64,000 nucleotides of DNA. Origin: Streptomyces sp. cf386. Lineage in GTDB: Bacteria > Actinomycetota > Actinomycetes > Streptomycetales > Streptomycetaceae. Below are positions 1-8,654 of this stretch, one piece after another. The notes beneath the pieces were generated by a model. It was given only the letters and a program-made list of their open reading frames with translations, did no database searches and was not told the DNA's origin. Position numbers and translations under genes: made by a program. How positions within the stretch are numbered: position 1 is the first letter of the stretch; each line of letters starts with the position of its first letter. The stretch spans positions 23,021-87,020 of the forward strand of contig NZ_FNHV01000032.1 in assembly GCF_900103585.1 (NCBI RefSeq), in the 5' to 3' direction.

Positions 1-2584
1 GGGCCTCCAGGTCTCCCATGAGCTCTGTCAGGCCCGGGACGTCGAAGACGTCCTGGAGACACTCGCGGACCGCCTCCAGGACGATCGGGAACGAGCCGAA
101 CTCGCTTGCCACCTGGAGCAGTTGCGCGGCGCGCTGACGCTGCTGCCACAGTGGGGTGCGCTTGCCGGGGTTGCGGCGGGGCAGCAGCAGCGCGCGGGCG
201 GCGCACTCGCGGAAGCGGGACGCGAAGAGGGCCGAGCCGCCGACCTGGTCGGTGACGATCTGGTCGACGTCGCCCTTGTCGAAGACGACGTCCGCCGCGC
301 CGACGGGCGCCTGGTCGGCGTCGTACTCCGCGCCGGCCTTCCTCGGTTCCTGGTCCAGGAGGTCCAGGCCCATGAGGTCGGCGTCGGGCAGGCGCAGCAC
401 GATGCCGTCGTCGGCGTGCATGACCTGCGCGTCCATGCCGTACCGCTCGGAGAGCTTCGCGCCGAGGGCGAGGGCCCAGGGGGCGTGGACCTGGGCACCG
501 AAGGGGGAGTGCACGACGACGCGCCAGTCGCCGAGTTCGTCGCGGAAGCGCTCGACGACGATCGTGCGGTCGTCCGGGATGTGTCCGCAGGCCTCGCGCT
601 GCTCGTCCAGGTAGGACAGGACGTTGTCGGCCGCCCATGTGTCCAATCCTGCGGCGAGCAGGCGAAGGCGGGCGTCCTCCTTGGGCAGCGAGCCGACCTC
701 GCGCAGGAACGCGCCCACCGCACGGCCCAGTTCCAGCGGGCGGCCCAGCTGGTCGCCCTTCCAGAAGGGGAGGCGGCCCGGTACGCCTGGGGCGGGGGAC
801 ACCAGGACGCGGTCGCGTGTGATGTCCTCGATGCGCCAGGAGCTGGTGCCGAGCGTGAACACGTCCCCGACGCGGGACTCGTAGACCATCTCCTCGTCGA
901 GCTCGCCGACCCTGCCGCCGCCCTTCTTGGGGTCGGATCCGGCGAGGAAGACACCGAAGAGGCCGCGGTCCGGGATGGTGCCCCCGGAGGTGACCGCGAG
1001 GCGCTGTGCGCCGGGGCGGCCGGTGATCGTGCCGGCTACCCGGTCCCAGACCACGCGTGGGCGAAGTTCCGCGAAGGCGTCGGACGGGTAGCGGCCGGCG
1101 AGCATGTCGAGGACCGCTGTGAAGGCGGATTCGGGGAGGGAGGCGAAGGGTGCGGCCCGGCGGACCATGGTGAGGAGGTCGTCGAACTGCCAGGTGTCCA
1201 TCGCCGTCATGGCGACGAGCTGCTGGGCGAGGACGTCGAGAGGGTTGGCCGGGACCTTGAGGGACTCGATGGAGCCGGTGCGCATCCGTTCGGTGACCAC
1301 GGCTGCCTGGACGAGGTCGCCGCGGTACTTCGGGAACACCACGCCCGTGGAGACCGCGCCGACCTGGTGTCCCGCGCGGCCGACCCGCTGGAGGCCGGAG
1401 GCGACCGAGGGCGGGGATTCGACCTGGACCACGAGGTCCACCGCGCCCATGTCGATGCCCAGCTCGAGGCTCGACGTGGCCACCACCGCGGGGAGGCGGC
1501 CCGCCTTGAGGTCCTCCTCGACCAGGGCGCGCTGTTCCTTGGAGACCGAGCCGTGGTGGGCGCGGGCGATGACCGGGGGTGCGCCCTGGGCCGCGCCCGA
1601 GCCGCCCATGAGTTCGGCCGGGGCGTGGTGCTCGTCCAGGGGTTCGCCGGTGGCCCGTTCGTAGGCGATCTCGTTGAGGCGGTTGCAGAGGCGCTCCGCG
1701 AGGCGGCGGGAGTTGGCGAAGACGATGGTGGAGCGGTGGGACTGGACGAGGTCCGCGATGCGCTCTTCGACGTGCGGCCAGATCGAAGGGCGTTCTGCGC
1801 CTTCGCCGCCGTCGGCGACAGGGGAGCCGCCGAGCTCGCCGAGGTCCTCGACCGGGACCACGACCGAGAGGTCGAACTCCTTGCCCGACTTCGGCTGGAC
1901 GATCTCCACCTTGCGGCGGGGCGAGAGGTAGCGGGCGATCTCGTCGACCGGGCGGACGGTGGCCGACAGGCCGATGCGGCGGGCCGGCTTCGGGAGGAGC
2001 TCGTCCAGTCGCTCCAGGGTGAGTGCGAGGTGGGCGCCGCGCTTGGTGCCCGCCACGGCGTGGACCTCGTCCAGGATCACCGTCTCGATGCCGGTCAGGG
2101 CGTCGCGGGTGGCCGACGTCAGCATCAGGAAGAGGGACTCGGGGGTGGTGATCAGGATGTCCGGGGGGCGCGTGGACAGGGCTCGGCGCTCTGCGGCGGG
2201 GGTGTCGCCCGAGCGGATGCCCACCTTTACTTCGGGTTCGGGCAGGCCGAGGCGTACGGATTCCTGGCGGATGCCGGTCAGAGGGCTGCGGAGGTTGCGT
2301 TCCACATCCACGGCCAGTGCCTTGAGCGGGGAGACGTAGAGGACGCGGCAGCGTTTCCTGGGGTCGGCCGGTGGGGGTGTGGAGGCGAGCTGGTCGAGGG
2401 CGGCGAGGAAGGCGGCCAGGGTCTTGCCGGAGCCGGTGGGGGCGACCACCAGCACGTCCGAGCCCTCGCGGATGGCCTGCCACGCGCCCGCCTGGGCCGC
2501 GGTGGGCGCGGAGAAGGCGCCCGCGAACCAGCCGCGGGTTGCGGGGGAGAAGCCGGCTAGGGCTCGGTGTGCGTTGCTGACCAT
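1..2584 (-). CDS. lhr: Lhr-type ATP-dependent DNA/RNA helicase (3' end outside window)
   Basis: Large superfamily 2 helicase acting in DNA repair; about 861 N-terminal residues lie in the window and the rest runs off the left edge. The translation starts MVSNAHRALAGF at the ATG complementary to 2582-2584. It shows a Walker A motif (VVAPTGSGKT), a DEVH motif II (VILDEVHAV), motif III (GLSAT) and the second RecA lobe with LELGIDMG and QRVGRAGHQ, followed by the winged-helix and beta-rich segments that define the Lhr core. Family members in Streptomyces are about 1500 residues long, so roughly the last 40 percent is missing here. It is divergent from the AraC-type gene at 2710. Family assignment is firm; the biochemical role is from family knowledge. 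Confidence 0.93.
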   Translation of the reverse strand, partial: MVSNAHRALAGFSPATRGWFAGAFSAPTAAQAGAWQAIREGSDVLVVAPTGSGKTLAAFLAALDQLASTPPPADPRKRCRVLYVSPLKALAVDVERNLRSPLTGIRQESVRLGLPEPEVKVGIRSGDTPAAERRALSTRPPDILITTPESLFLMLTSATRDALTGIETVILDEVHAVAGTKRGAHLALTLERLDELLPKPARRIGLSATVRPVDEIARYLSPRRKVEIVQPKSGKEFDLSVVVPVEDLGELGGSPVADGGEGAERPSIWPHVEERIADLVQSHRSTIVFANSRRLAERLCNRLNEIAYERATGEPLDEHHAPAELMGGSGAAQGAPPVIARAHHGSVSKEQRALVEEDLKAGRLPAVVATSSLELGIDMGAVDLVVQVESPPSVASGLQRVGRAGHQVGAVSTGVVFPKYRGDLVQAAVVTERMRTGSIESLKVPANPLDVLAQQLVAMTAMDTWQFDDLLTMVRRAAPFASLPESAFTAVLDMLAGRYPSDAFAELRPRVVWDRVAGTITGRPGAQRLAVTSGGTIPDRGLFGVFLAGSDPKKGGGRVGELDEEMVYESRVGDVFTLGTSSWRIEDITRDRVLVSPAPGVPGRLPFWKGDQLGRPLELGRAVGAFLREVGSLPKEDARLRLLAAGLDTWAADNVLSYLDEQREACGHIPDDRTIVVERFRDELGDWRVVVHSPFGAQVHAPWALALGAKLSERYGMDAQVMHADDGIVLRLPDADLMGLDLLDQEPRKAGAEYDADQAPVGAADVVFDKGDVDQIVTDQVGGSALFASRFRECAARALLLPRRNPGKRTPLWQQRQRAAQLLQVASEFGSFPIVLEAVRECLQDVFDVPGLTELMGDLEA

Positions 2585-2709
2585 GCGTCCATCCTGCACC
2601 CGGGTACTGACAATGGGGCTGAGCTGGGGAAATGTCTTCGGCCTGGGGGTTTGGTGGGGGTGCGGGCCTGTGGGCCTACAGCCCTCGGCGTCTGGCGGAG
2701 AATTGACCC
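2585..2709. promoter_or_regulatory. Divergent intergenic region between lhr and the AraC-type gene
   Basis: This 125-base region must hold the promoters of both divergent genes. I see no SOS-type palindrome in it and no convincing -35/-10 pair, so nothing specific is claimed. Confidence 0.3.
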
Positions 2710-3560
2710 ATGGCAGGTTCAGCGGAGCGGGCGCGGCACTGGCAGTACGCCGAGTTGCCCGGTGTCGATCTGCTGCGGGCCCGGTACATCCGGAAGACGT
2801 TCGTGCGGCACACCCATGAGAACTTTGTGATCGCCGCCATCGCGGATGGTGTGGAGGTCTTTCACTGTCGGGGCACCGATCAGTACGCGGGGCCGGTGCG
2901 CTTGCGTTGGTCAATCCGGATACGGCGCATACGGGGCGGGCGGGGGTTCCTGAGGGGTGGCAGTACGGGGCCGTGTATCCGTCGCCGGAGGTGGTGGCGG
3001 AGATCGCGGCCGAGACCACCTCGATCAGCGGGACACCGGGGTTCGTCAGGCCGGTTCTGGATGATCCGTACACCGTGGGTCTGGTGCATCAAGTGCTGCG
3101 TGCCGCCGACGAGGGGAACGCGCTGGCTGCCGACACGTTGCTTCGCGTGGCCGTGACGCGGCTGCTGCGGTTGAACGGCGGGGCTCTGCCGCAGCGGGAG
3201 GTGCGGACCGCGGGGGCTCGGATCGCGGTACGCGCGCGTGGGGTGTTGGAGGAGCGGATGGCCAAGCCGCCGAGTCTGGAGAGGCTGGCCTCCGATCTCG
3301 GTACCGGGCCGTTCGCCTTGCTGCGGGCGTTTCGGGACCTGTACGGGATGCCGCCGCACACCTGGCTCACCGATGCGCGGATACGGCGGGCTCGGCAGCT
3401 GTTGGACGCGGGGGGCTCGCCGGCGGAGGCCGCCATCGCCGTGGGGTTCACCGACCAGCCGCATCTGAACCGGCATTTCACCAGGATCGTCGGCGTACCG
3501 CCGGGGGCCTATCAGCGGGAGCGCAAGAACGTACAAGACGCCTGGCAGGGGCTTTCGTAG
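2710..3560 (+). pseudogene. AraC-family transcriptional regulator interrupted by a one-base frameshift
   Basis: The first frame (from ATG 2710) encodes an AraC-type cupin sensor start with HTHENFVIAAIADGVEVF and reads well to about TDQYAG near 2892. After that the sensible protein continues in another frame: AGALALVNPDTAHTGRAG, then a C-terminal double helix-turn-helix (LASDLGTGPFALLRAFRDLY; AAIAVGFTDQPHLNRHF) ending at 3560. The two halves join if one G is added to the four-G run at 2889-2892, giving about 283 residues, a normal AraC length. The C-terminal half alone has only a TTG start at 2907 inside the cupin domain. The gene sits 10 bases upstream of azlC and probably regulates it. It could be a real inactivating or phase-variable deletion or a sequencing error in a G run. 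Confidence 0.8.
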
Positions 3561-3570
3561 CGTCGCAGGC

Positions 3571-4302
3571 GTGGCAGAACAGAAAACTCTCGCAGACCTC
3601 CGCGCCGCCGGAGGCAAGCCCGACGCGGCTGTCGTACGGGACGCCTTGGGCGTTGGAGTCGCCGTCGGGCTGTCCGGGTTCGCCTTCGGGGTGACGTCGG
3701 CGGGCAGTGGCCTCACGCTCTTGCAGACCTGTGCGCTCAGCCTGCTGGTGTTCACGGGAGCGTCGCAGTTCGCGCTCGTGGGGGCGCTCGCGGCAGGCGG
3801 CACCCCGTTGACCGCGGCTGCGGGCGCCTTCTTCCTGGGGGTGCGCAACGCGTTCTACGGGCTGCGGTTGTCGCAATTGCTCAGCCTCCCGCGCGCGGTG
3901 CGGCCGTTCGCCGCGCAGTGGGTGATCGACGAGACCGCCGCTGTCGCGCTGGCGCAGCCGACGCGGCGCAGTGCGCGCATCGGGTTCGTGGTGACAGGGC
4001 TGAGCTTGTACGTGCTGTGGAATCTCACGACGTTGCTCGGGGGGCTGGGCGCCGAGGCCATCGGCGACACCGATGCCTGGGGGCTCGACGCGGCCGGGCC
4101 CGCCGTGTTCCTGGCGTTGCTCGCGCCGATGCTGAAGTCCGCGACCGAACGGGCCGTCGCCGGTCTGGCCGTGGTTCTGGGGCTCGGGTTGTTGCCGGTG
4201 CTGCCCGCTGGTGTGCCCGTTCTGGTCGCCGCCCTCGCGGCGCCGGTCGTGCTGTGGGCCGAGGGGCGTCGTAGGGGAGACACGCGGGAGGGAGAGCTGT
4301 GA
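3571..4302 (+). CDS. azlC: AzlC-family branched-chain amino acid exporter, large subunit
   Basis: Integral membrane protein of 243 residues, the large partner of an AzlC/AzlD two-component amino acid efflux permease. Visible features are several hydrophobic helices and the family signature ALSLLVFTGASQFALVG followed by FFLGVRNAFYGL. The GTG start at 3571 comes 10 bases after the stop of the AraC-type gene, and the stop overlaps the azlD start by four bases, so the three genes form one unit. Substrate (branched-chain or other amino acids) is inferred from the family, not from the sequence. Confidence 0.9.
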   Translation: MAEQKTLADLRAAGGKPDAAVVRDALGVGVAVGLSGFAFGVTSAGSGLTLLQTCALSLLVFTGASQFALVGALAAGGTPLTAAAGAFFLGVRNAFYGLRLSQLLSLPRAVRPFAAQWVIDETAAVALAQPTRRSARIGFVVTGLSLYVLWNLTTLLGGLGAEAIGDTDAWGLDAAGPAVFLALLAPMLKSATERAVAGLAVVLGLGLLPVLPAGVPVLVAALAAPVVLWAEGRRRGDTREGEL

Positions 4303-4607
4303 GCATCTGGATGGCGATCGGCGTCACCGCTCTCGGTTGTTACGCAGTCAAGCTGGTCGGGCTGCTCGTGCCCGCAGGGGCTCTTGAGAAGCCTCTCGTT
4401 CGGCGTCTTGCCGCCCTGTTGCCCGTCGCCCTCCTTGCCGCTCTCACGGCTCAGCAGACGTTCGGCGACGGGCATGCGCTGGTGCTGGACGCGAGGGCGG
4501 CCGGAGTCGCTGCGGCTGCCGTGGTGCTCGTTCTGCGGGCCCCGTTCCTGCTTGTCGTCGCGGCGGCCGTGGTGGTGACGGCCGGGGTGCGGGCCATGGG
4601 CGGGTGA
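4299..4607 (+). CDS. azlD: AzlD-family small subunit of amino acid exporter
   Basis: A 102-residue hydrophobic protein with about three to four membrane segments (start MSIWMAIGVTALGCYAVKLV). It matches the small AzlD partner in size, hydropathy and position. Its GTG start overlaps the azlC stop (GTGA, 4299-4302), which indicates translational coupling and a fixed subunit ratio. It converges on the gene at 4614, from which it is separated by six bases. Confidence 0.88.
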   Translation: MSIWMAIGVTALGCYAVKLVGLLVPAGALEKPLVRRLAALLPVALLAALTAQQTFGDGHALVLDARAAGVAAAAVVLVLRAPFLLVVAAAVVVTAGVRAMGG

Positions 4608-4613
4608 GGCGGG

Positions 4614-5555
4614 TCAGCCGATGTGGCGGCCGTATGCCCTGAGGGTGCGCAACGCCTCGATCGTCACCATGGGGCGTGCCTCGAGGGCGGTGCCCGGTGC
4701 CCACTGGCGCCAGACGATGGGCCAGCCGCCGTCCTCCTGCTGCTCGCCCGCCAGGTGGTCGAGGGAGCGGTTCATCTCGTCGTCCGTGAACCACGCGCGC
4801 GCGAGGGAACGCGGTGTCCTCGCGTAGTGGTGCGGGAAGTGGTGCTCGCCGGGGGCGTAGCCGGCGGGGACGGGGTACGCGTCGAGGTTGTCCGGCTCCA
4901 GTACCGCCAGGCACTGCTCGCGCACCAGGCGGCCCAGTCGGTCGGCGGCCGTCTCCGCGCGCGTGCGGTCGGGAGCGGAGTCCAGGAAGGCCACGGCGGC
5001 CTCGATCTCGTAGGGATGGGACTTCTCCAGGGACTCGACCGCCTGCCAGCAGAAGTCCGTGGCTCGGAACAGCCAGGCGTGCCACACCTCGTTGCGGTGC
5101 AGGACGCCGACCACCGGCCCGGTGGCCAGGAGCGCGCTGGGTGGGTCGTCCACGATCGGCAGGAAAGGAGCCGCGGGGTAGCCGCGCTGGCTGGGGTGGA
5201 TCGCCGGGAGGGCGCCGTCCGGCGTGGCGACCGAGGTGAGGTAGCGGCACACACGGTCCACGCGCTGTCCGCCGCAGCGTTCGATGGCGTCCAGGATGTG
5301 CAGTGCGTGACCGGTGTGCAGCGGCTGGCTGACCGGGCCGCGCAGATCGGGTTCCAGTGCGTGGCCGTACCCGCCGTCCTCGTTGCGGTAGGCGTCCAGC
5401 GCGGTCTCCACCGGGTCGGCGGCGCCGTTCAGGAAGTGGTACGCGAAGAGGCGCTGTTCCAGTACGCGCGCGGTGAGCCAGACGAACTGCTCGGCGCGGA
5501 AGAGCGGAGAGTGCGCCGGGGGCGTCGGGGGGAGGGGGGCTCCTGTTTCGGCCAT
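4614..5555 (-). CDS. Conserved hypothetical protein with terpenoid-cyclase-like alpha-toroid repeats
   Basis: A 313-residue soluble protein with no signal peptide. It contains repeated Gly/Trp-rich motifs typical of alpha-alpha toroid proteins (prenyltransferases, squalene cyclases): EDGGYGHALEPDLRGP near residue 60 and EDGGWPIVWRQW near residue 275, separated by helical segments. No DXDD-type cyclase motif is visible, so I do not propose an enzymatic reaction. ATG start at 5553-5555. It is convergent with azlD and divergent from the DUF3046 gene. I recognise it as a Streptomyces conserved protein of unknown function. Confidence 0.75.
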   Translation of the reverse strand: MAETGAPLPPTPPAHSPLFRAEQFVWLTARVLEQRLFAYHFLNGAADPVETALDAYRNEDGGYGHALEPDLRGPVSQPLHTGHALHILDAIERCGGQRVDRVCRYLTSVATPDGALPAIHPSQRGYPAAPFLPIVDDPPSALLATGPVVGVLHRNEVWHAWLFRATDFCWQAVESLEKSHPYEIEAAVAFLDSAPDRTRAETAADRLGRLVREQCLAVLEPDNLDAYPVPAGYAPGEHHFPHHYARTPRSLARAWFTDDEMNRSLDHLAGEQQEDGGWPIVWRQWAPGTALEARPMVTIEALRTLRAYGRHIG

Positions 5556-5635
5556 GCGACAGACCGTAGGGCGGAAAGCGGTCTCGGCAAGCGGTCCCGG
5601 CGCAGGCCCACTCTCAGGGGCGGGATACTGGACGC

Positions 5636-5830
5636 ATGCGGTTGACGGTCTTCTGGGAGCGGATGGCGGCCCACTTCGGTCCGGGGTACGCCGACACCTT
5701 CGCGCGCGACCACGTGATGGCGGAGCTCGGCGGGCGCACGGTGCACGAGGCGCTGAACTCCGGTTGGGAGGCCAAGGACGTATGGCGTGTGGTCTGCGCC
5801 GTCATGAACGTTCCGGGGGAGAAGCGTTGA
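5636..5830 (+). CDS. DUF3046 small protein
   Basis: A 64-residue protein beginning MRLTVFWERMAAHFGPGYAD, which fits the DUF3046 family of actinobacterial proteins usually found just upstream of recA. No catalytic or metal-binding motif is visible. The ATG at 5636 is the only reasonable start. The product's role is unknown; its conserved position suggests only that it belongs to the recA neighbourhood. Confidence 0.85.
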   Translation: MRLTVFWERMAAHFGPGYADTFARDHVMAELGGRTVHEALNSGWEAKDVWRVVCAVMNVPGEKR

Positions 5831-5890
5831 CCGGTCACGAAGATCGCAGGACGGGAGCCGGTTGTCGGTGGCGTGGGCGAGACTTGCTCC

Positions 5891-7165
5891 GTGGCACGCA
5901 CTGACGAGACCGGGCAGCCCGCCCGGCACGAATCCCCGTTCGGCACGACGCCGCCCACCCCGCCGCCGGGCGAAGGCGCCGCCGGGCCGGACGCCCGCAT
6001 GCCTCGTTGGCTCCCGCGCGCCATGGTGCTCGCGCTGGCGCTCGTCGGTGTGTTCCAGCTGGGCAGCTGGGCCTTTCACCAGCTCACCGGGCTGCTGATC
6101 AACATCCTCATCGCGTTCTTCCTGGCCCTGGCCATCGAGCCGGCGGTGAGCTGGATGGCCTCGCGCGGCATGCGCCGAGGCCTGGCCACCGGCATCGTCT
6201 TCCTCGCCGTGATCGTGGTGTCCGCCGGGTTCGTGACGCTGCTGGGGTCCATGCTCGCGGGCCAGATCATCAAGATCGTCGAGGACTTTCCGAACTACCT
6301 CGACTCCGTCATCAACTGGATCAACGCACACTTCCACACCGAGCTGCGCCGCGTGGACGTCCAGGAGGGCCTGCTCCGCTCCGACTGGCTGCGTAACTAT
6401 GTGCAGAACAGCGCCACCGGCGTCCTGGACGTGTCCGCCCAGGTCCTCGGCGGACTGTTCCAGCTGCTGACGATCACGCTGTTCTCGTTCTACTTCGCCG
6501 CGGACGGCCCGCGACTGCGCCGAGCCCTGTGCTCCGTGCTGCCGCCCGCCCGGCAGGCCGAGGTGCTGCGCGCGTGGGAGATCGCCGTCAACAAGACCGG
6601 CGGCTACTTGTACTCGCGCGGTCTGATGGCGCTGATCTCCGGCATAGCCCACTACATCCTGCTGGAGAGCCTGGATGTGCCGTATGCGCCCGTGCTGGCC
6701 GTGTGGGTCGGTCTGGTCTCGCAGTTCATCCCAACCATCGGCACCTATCTCGCGGGCGCCCTGCCCATGCTGATCGCGTTCACGGTCGACCCCTGGTACG
6801 CGCTGTGGGTGCTGATCTTCGTCGTGGTCTACCAGCAGTTCGAGAACTATGTGCTGCAGCCCAAGCTGACCTCGAAGACCGTGGACATCCACCCGGCGGT
6901 CGCCTTCGGTTCGGTCATCGCGGGTACCGCCCTCCTCGGTGCGGTGGGCGCGCTGATCGCCATTCCCGCTGTCGCCACGCTGCAGGCGTTCCTGGGGGCG
7001 TATGTGAAGCGGTACGACGTCACGGACGACCCCCGGGTCCACGGGCACCGGGGACGGGGAGCAGGGCGGGGCCTGGTCAAGCGCGTGCGTGCGCTGTGGG
7101 ACCGGCGGCCCGGATCGGCGAAGCCGAGGTCGGAGTCGGGGAGTTCCGGGGAGAGCTCCACCTGA
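5891..7165 (+). CDS. AI-2E family transporter (PerM/TqsA-like permease)
   Basis: A membrane protein of about 424 residues. After a Pro-rich cytoplasmic N-terminus the hydrophobic helices begin at PRWLPRAMVLALALVGVF; the family feature PTIGTYLAGALPML and the final paired helices near VVYQQFENYVLQPKL are present, followed by a basic tail. Family members are implicated in AI-2 or small-molecule/ion export; the substrate here is unknown. I take the GTG at 5891 (MARTDETGQPAR), with an in-frame GTG six codons earlier at 5873 as the alternative. It is transcribed toward recA but separated from it by a region with its own promoter. Confidence 0.85.
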   Translation: MARTDETGQPARHESPFGTTPPTPPPGEGAAGPDARMPRWLPRAMVLALALVGVFQLGSWAFHQLTGLLINILIAFFLALAIEPAVSWMASRGMRRGLATGIVFLAVIVVSAGFVTLLGSMLAGQIIKIVEDFPNYLDSVINWINAHFHTELRRVDVQEGLLRSDWLRNYVQNSATGVLDVSAQVLGGLFQLLTITLFSFYFAADGPRLRRALCSVLPPARQAEVLRAWEIAVNKTGGYLYSRGLMALISGIAHYILLESLDVPYAPVLAVWVGLVSQFIPTIGTYLAGALPMLIAFTVDPWYALWVLIFVVVYQQFENYVLQPKLTSKTVDIHPAVAFGSVIAGTALLGAVGALIAIPAVATLQAFLGAYVKRYDVTDDPRVHGHRGRGAGRGLVKRVRALWDRRPGSAKPRSESGSSGESST

Positions 7166-7333
7166 GGCGAGGCCGACGAAGGCCACGACGATCTTGACGA
7201 CAACGACGGGCATGACTGGCACGGCGGACAGCCGTGAGAACGGTGTGCAGTCCGACTCGGAGCGGACGGTCGGCCGGGAATCCGGGGCGGTGTCGGGCCC
7301 CGAACCCAGTCTCGTAGGTGTCACGTGGTGCGC

Positions 7334-7339
7334 TTGACA
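7334..7339 (+). promoter_or_regulatory. recA -35 element
   Basis: A consensus TTGACA hexamer. A suitable -10 would fall at 7357-7363, inside or at the edge of the LexA box, so LexA binding would block the promoter directly. The -10 itself is weak by eye (TTCTCA or TCTCAT). Confidence 0.6.
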
Positions 7340-7347
7340 CGAAAATC

Positions 7348-7361
7348 GAACATCCATTCTC
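7348..7361 (+). promoter_or_regulatory. SOS (LexA) box of recA
   Basis: The sequence GAACATCCATTCTC matches the SOS box I know from Streptomyces recA promoters. It has a good left half (TCGAAC when extended to 7346) and a degenerate right half. It lies between the -35 hexamer and the start of transcription expected near 7368, and the window also encodes lexA. Confidence 0.88.
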
Positions 7362-7425
7362 ATGGAGGCTCCGGCAAGGCTCCCGGCGGGCATTTCGCCA
7401 CGGTTTCGACTGAGAAGTGCCCGAG

Positions 7426-7434
7426 TTATCCACA
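7426..7434 (+). promoter_or_regulatory. DnaA-box-like 9-mer in the recA leader
   Basis: TTATCCACA is identical to the strict DnaA-box consensus and sits about 90 bases upstream of the recA start codon. A single box in a GC-rich genome is notable but may be chance; no second box is visible nearby. Confidence 0.35.
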
Positions 7435-7523
7435 GGCCGGACGGGCGTCGGGGCGCATTGTCAGTGGCAGGCGTTAGCGTCTTTGACGTGAAGCGATCGA
7501 CTCAAGCAAACCGGGTGGAACCC

Positions 7524-8651
7524 ATGGCAGGAACCGACCGCGAGAAGGCGCTCGACGCCGCGCTCGCACAGATTGAACGGCAATTCGGCAAGGGCGCCGT
7601 GATGCGCATGGGCGAGCGGCCGAACGAGCCCATCGAGGTCATCCCCACCGGGTCGACCGCACTCGACGTCGCGCTCGGCGTCGGCGGCCTGCCGCGTGGC
7701 CGTGTGGTGGAGGTGTACGGCCCGGAGTCCTCCGGTAAGACGACCCTGACCCTGCACGCGGTGGCGAATGCCCAGAAGGCCGGCGGCCAGGTCGCCTTCG
7801 TGGACGCGGAGCACGCCCTCGACCCCGAGTACGCGAAGAAGCTCGGCGTCGACATCGACAACCTGATCCTGTCCCAGCCGGACAACGGCGAGCAGGCGCT
7901 GGAGATCGTGGACATGCTGGTCCGCTCCGGCGCCCTCGACCTGATCGTCATCGACTCCGTCGCCGCGCTCGTCCCGCGCGCGGAGATCGAGGGCGAGATG
8001 GGCGACAGCCACGTCGGTCTGCAGGCCCGTCTGATGAGCCAGGCCCTGCGGAAGATCACCAGCGCGCTCAACCAGTCCAAGACCACCGCGATCTTCATCA
8101 ACCAGCTCCGCGAGAAGATCGGCGTGATGTTCGGCTCGCCGGAGACCACGACCGGTGGCCGGGCGCTGAAGTTCTACGCCTCGGTGCGCATCGACATCCG
8201 TCGCATCGAGACCCTGAAGGACGGCACCGAGGCGGTCGGTAACCGCACCCGCTGCAAGGTCGTCAAGAACAAGGTCGCGCCGCCCTTCAAGCAGGCCGAG
8301 TTCGACATCCTCTACGGCCACGGCATCAGCCGTGAGGGCGGTCTGATCGACATGGGCGTGGAGCACGGCTTCGTCCGCAAGGCCGGCGCCTGGTACACGT
8401 ACGAGGGCGACCAGCTCGGCCAGGGCAAGGAGAACGCCCGCAACTTCCTGAAGGACAACCCCGACCTGGCCAACGAGATCGAGAAGAAGATCAAGGAGAA
8501 GCTGGGCGTCGGTGTGCGTCCGGAGGAGCCGGCCGCCGAGCCGGGCGCGGACGCCGCGGTCTCCGCCACCCCGGACGACGCCGCGAAGACGGTGCCCGCT
8601 CCGGCGGCGGCCAAGGCAGCCAAGACCAAGGCCGCGACCGCCAAGAGCTGA
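7524..8651 (+). CDS. recA: Recombinase RecA
   Basis: A 375-residue RecA: ATP-dependent strand exchange filament and co-protease for LexA self-cleavage. Start MAGTDREKALDAALAQ at ATG 7524 matches the usual actinobacterial N-terminus, so the longer in-frame extension to 7362 is rejected. Walker A is GPESSGKT (residues 66-73), and the L2 region carries FINQLREKIGVMFGSPETTT. The C-terminus is an Ala/Lys/Pro-rich tail typical of Streptomyces. recX follows after three bases, so the two are co-transcribed from the SOS-controlled promoter at about 7334-7362. Confidence 0.99.
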   Translation: MAGTDREKALDAALAQIERQFGKGAVMRMGERPNEPIEVIPTGSTALDVALGVGGLPRGRVVEVYGPESSGKTTLTLHAVANAQKAGGQVAFVDAEHALDPEYAKKLGVDIDNLILSQPDNGEQALEIVDMLVRSGALDLIVIDSVAALVPRAEIEGEMGDSHVGLQARLMSQALRKITSALNQSKTTAIFINQLREKIGVMFGSPETTTGGRALKFYASVRIDIRRIETLKDGTEAVGNRTRCKVVKNKVAPPFKQAEFDILYGHGISREGGLIDMGVEHGFVRKAGAWYTYEGDQLGQGKENARNFLKDNPDLANEIEKKIKEKLGVGVRPEEPAAEPGADAAVSATPDDAAKTVPAPAAAKAAKTKAATAKS

Positions 8652-8654
8652 TCA

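Larger units (their letters stand above)
7166..7523. promoter_or_regulatory. Upstream region of recA
   Basis: This 358-base stretch lies between the transporter and recA. It holds a -35-like TTGACA at 7334-7339, a LexA-type box at 7348-7361, an apparent 5' leader of about 150 bases and a perfect DnaA-type 9-mer at 7426-7434. The open frames crossing it look like chance high-GC frames; the one in frame with recA lacks homology to RecA N-termini. Confidence 0.7.

Noticed and set aside
122..2560. 812-codon plus-strand open frame
   Set aside because: It lies antisense to the lhr helicase, whose minus-strand translation has all helicase motifs. Long antisense frames are normal at this GC content.
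7362..7523. 54-codon N-terminal extension of RecA
   Set aside because: RecA proteins begin at MAGTDREKAL; the extension lies in the promoter and leader region and starts beside the SOS box.
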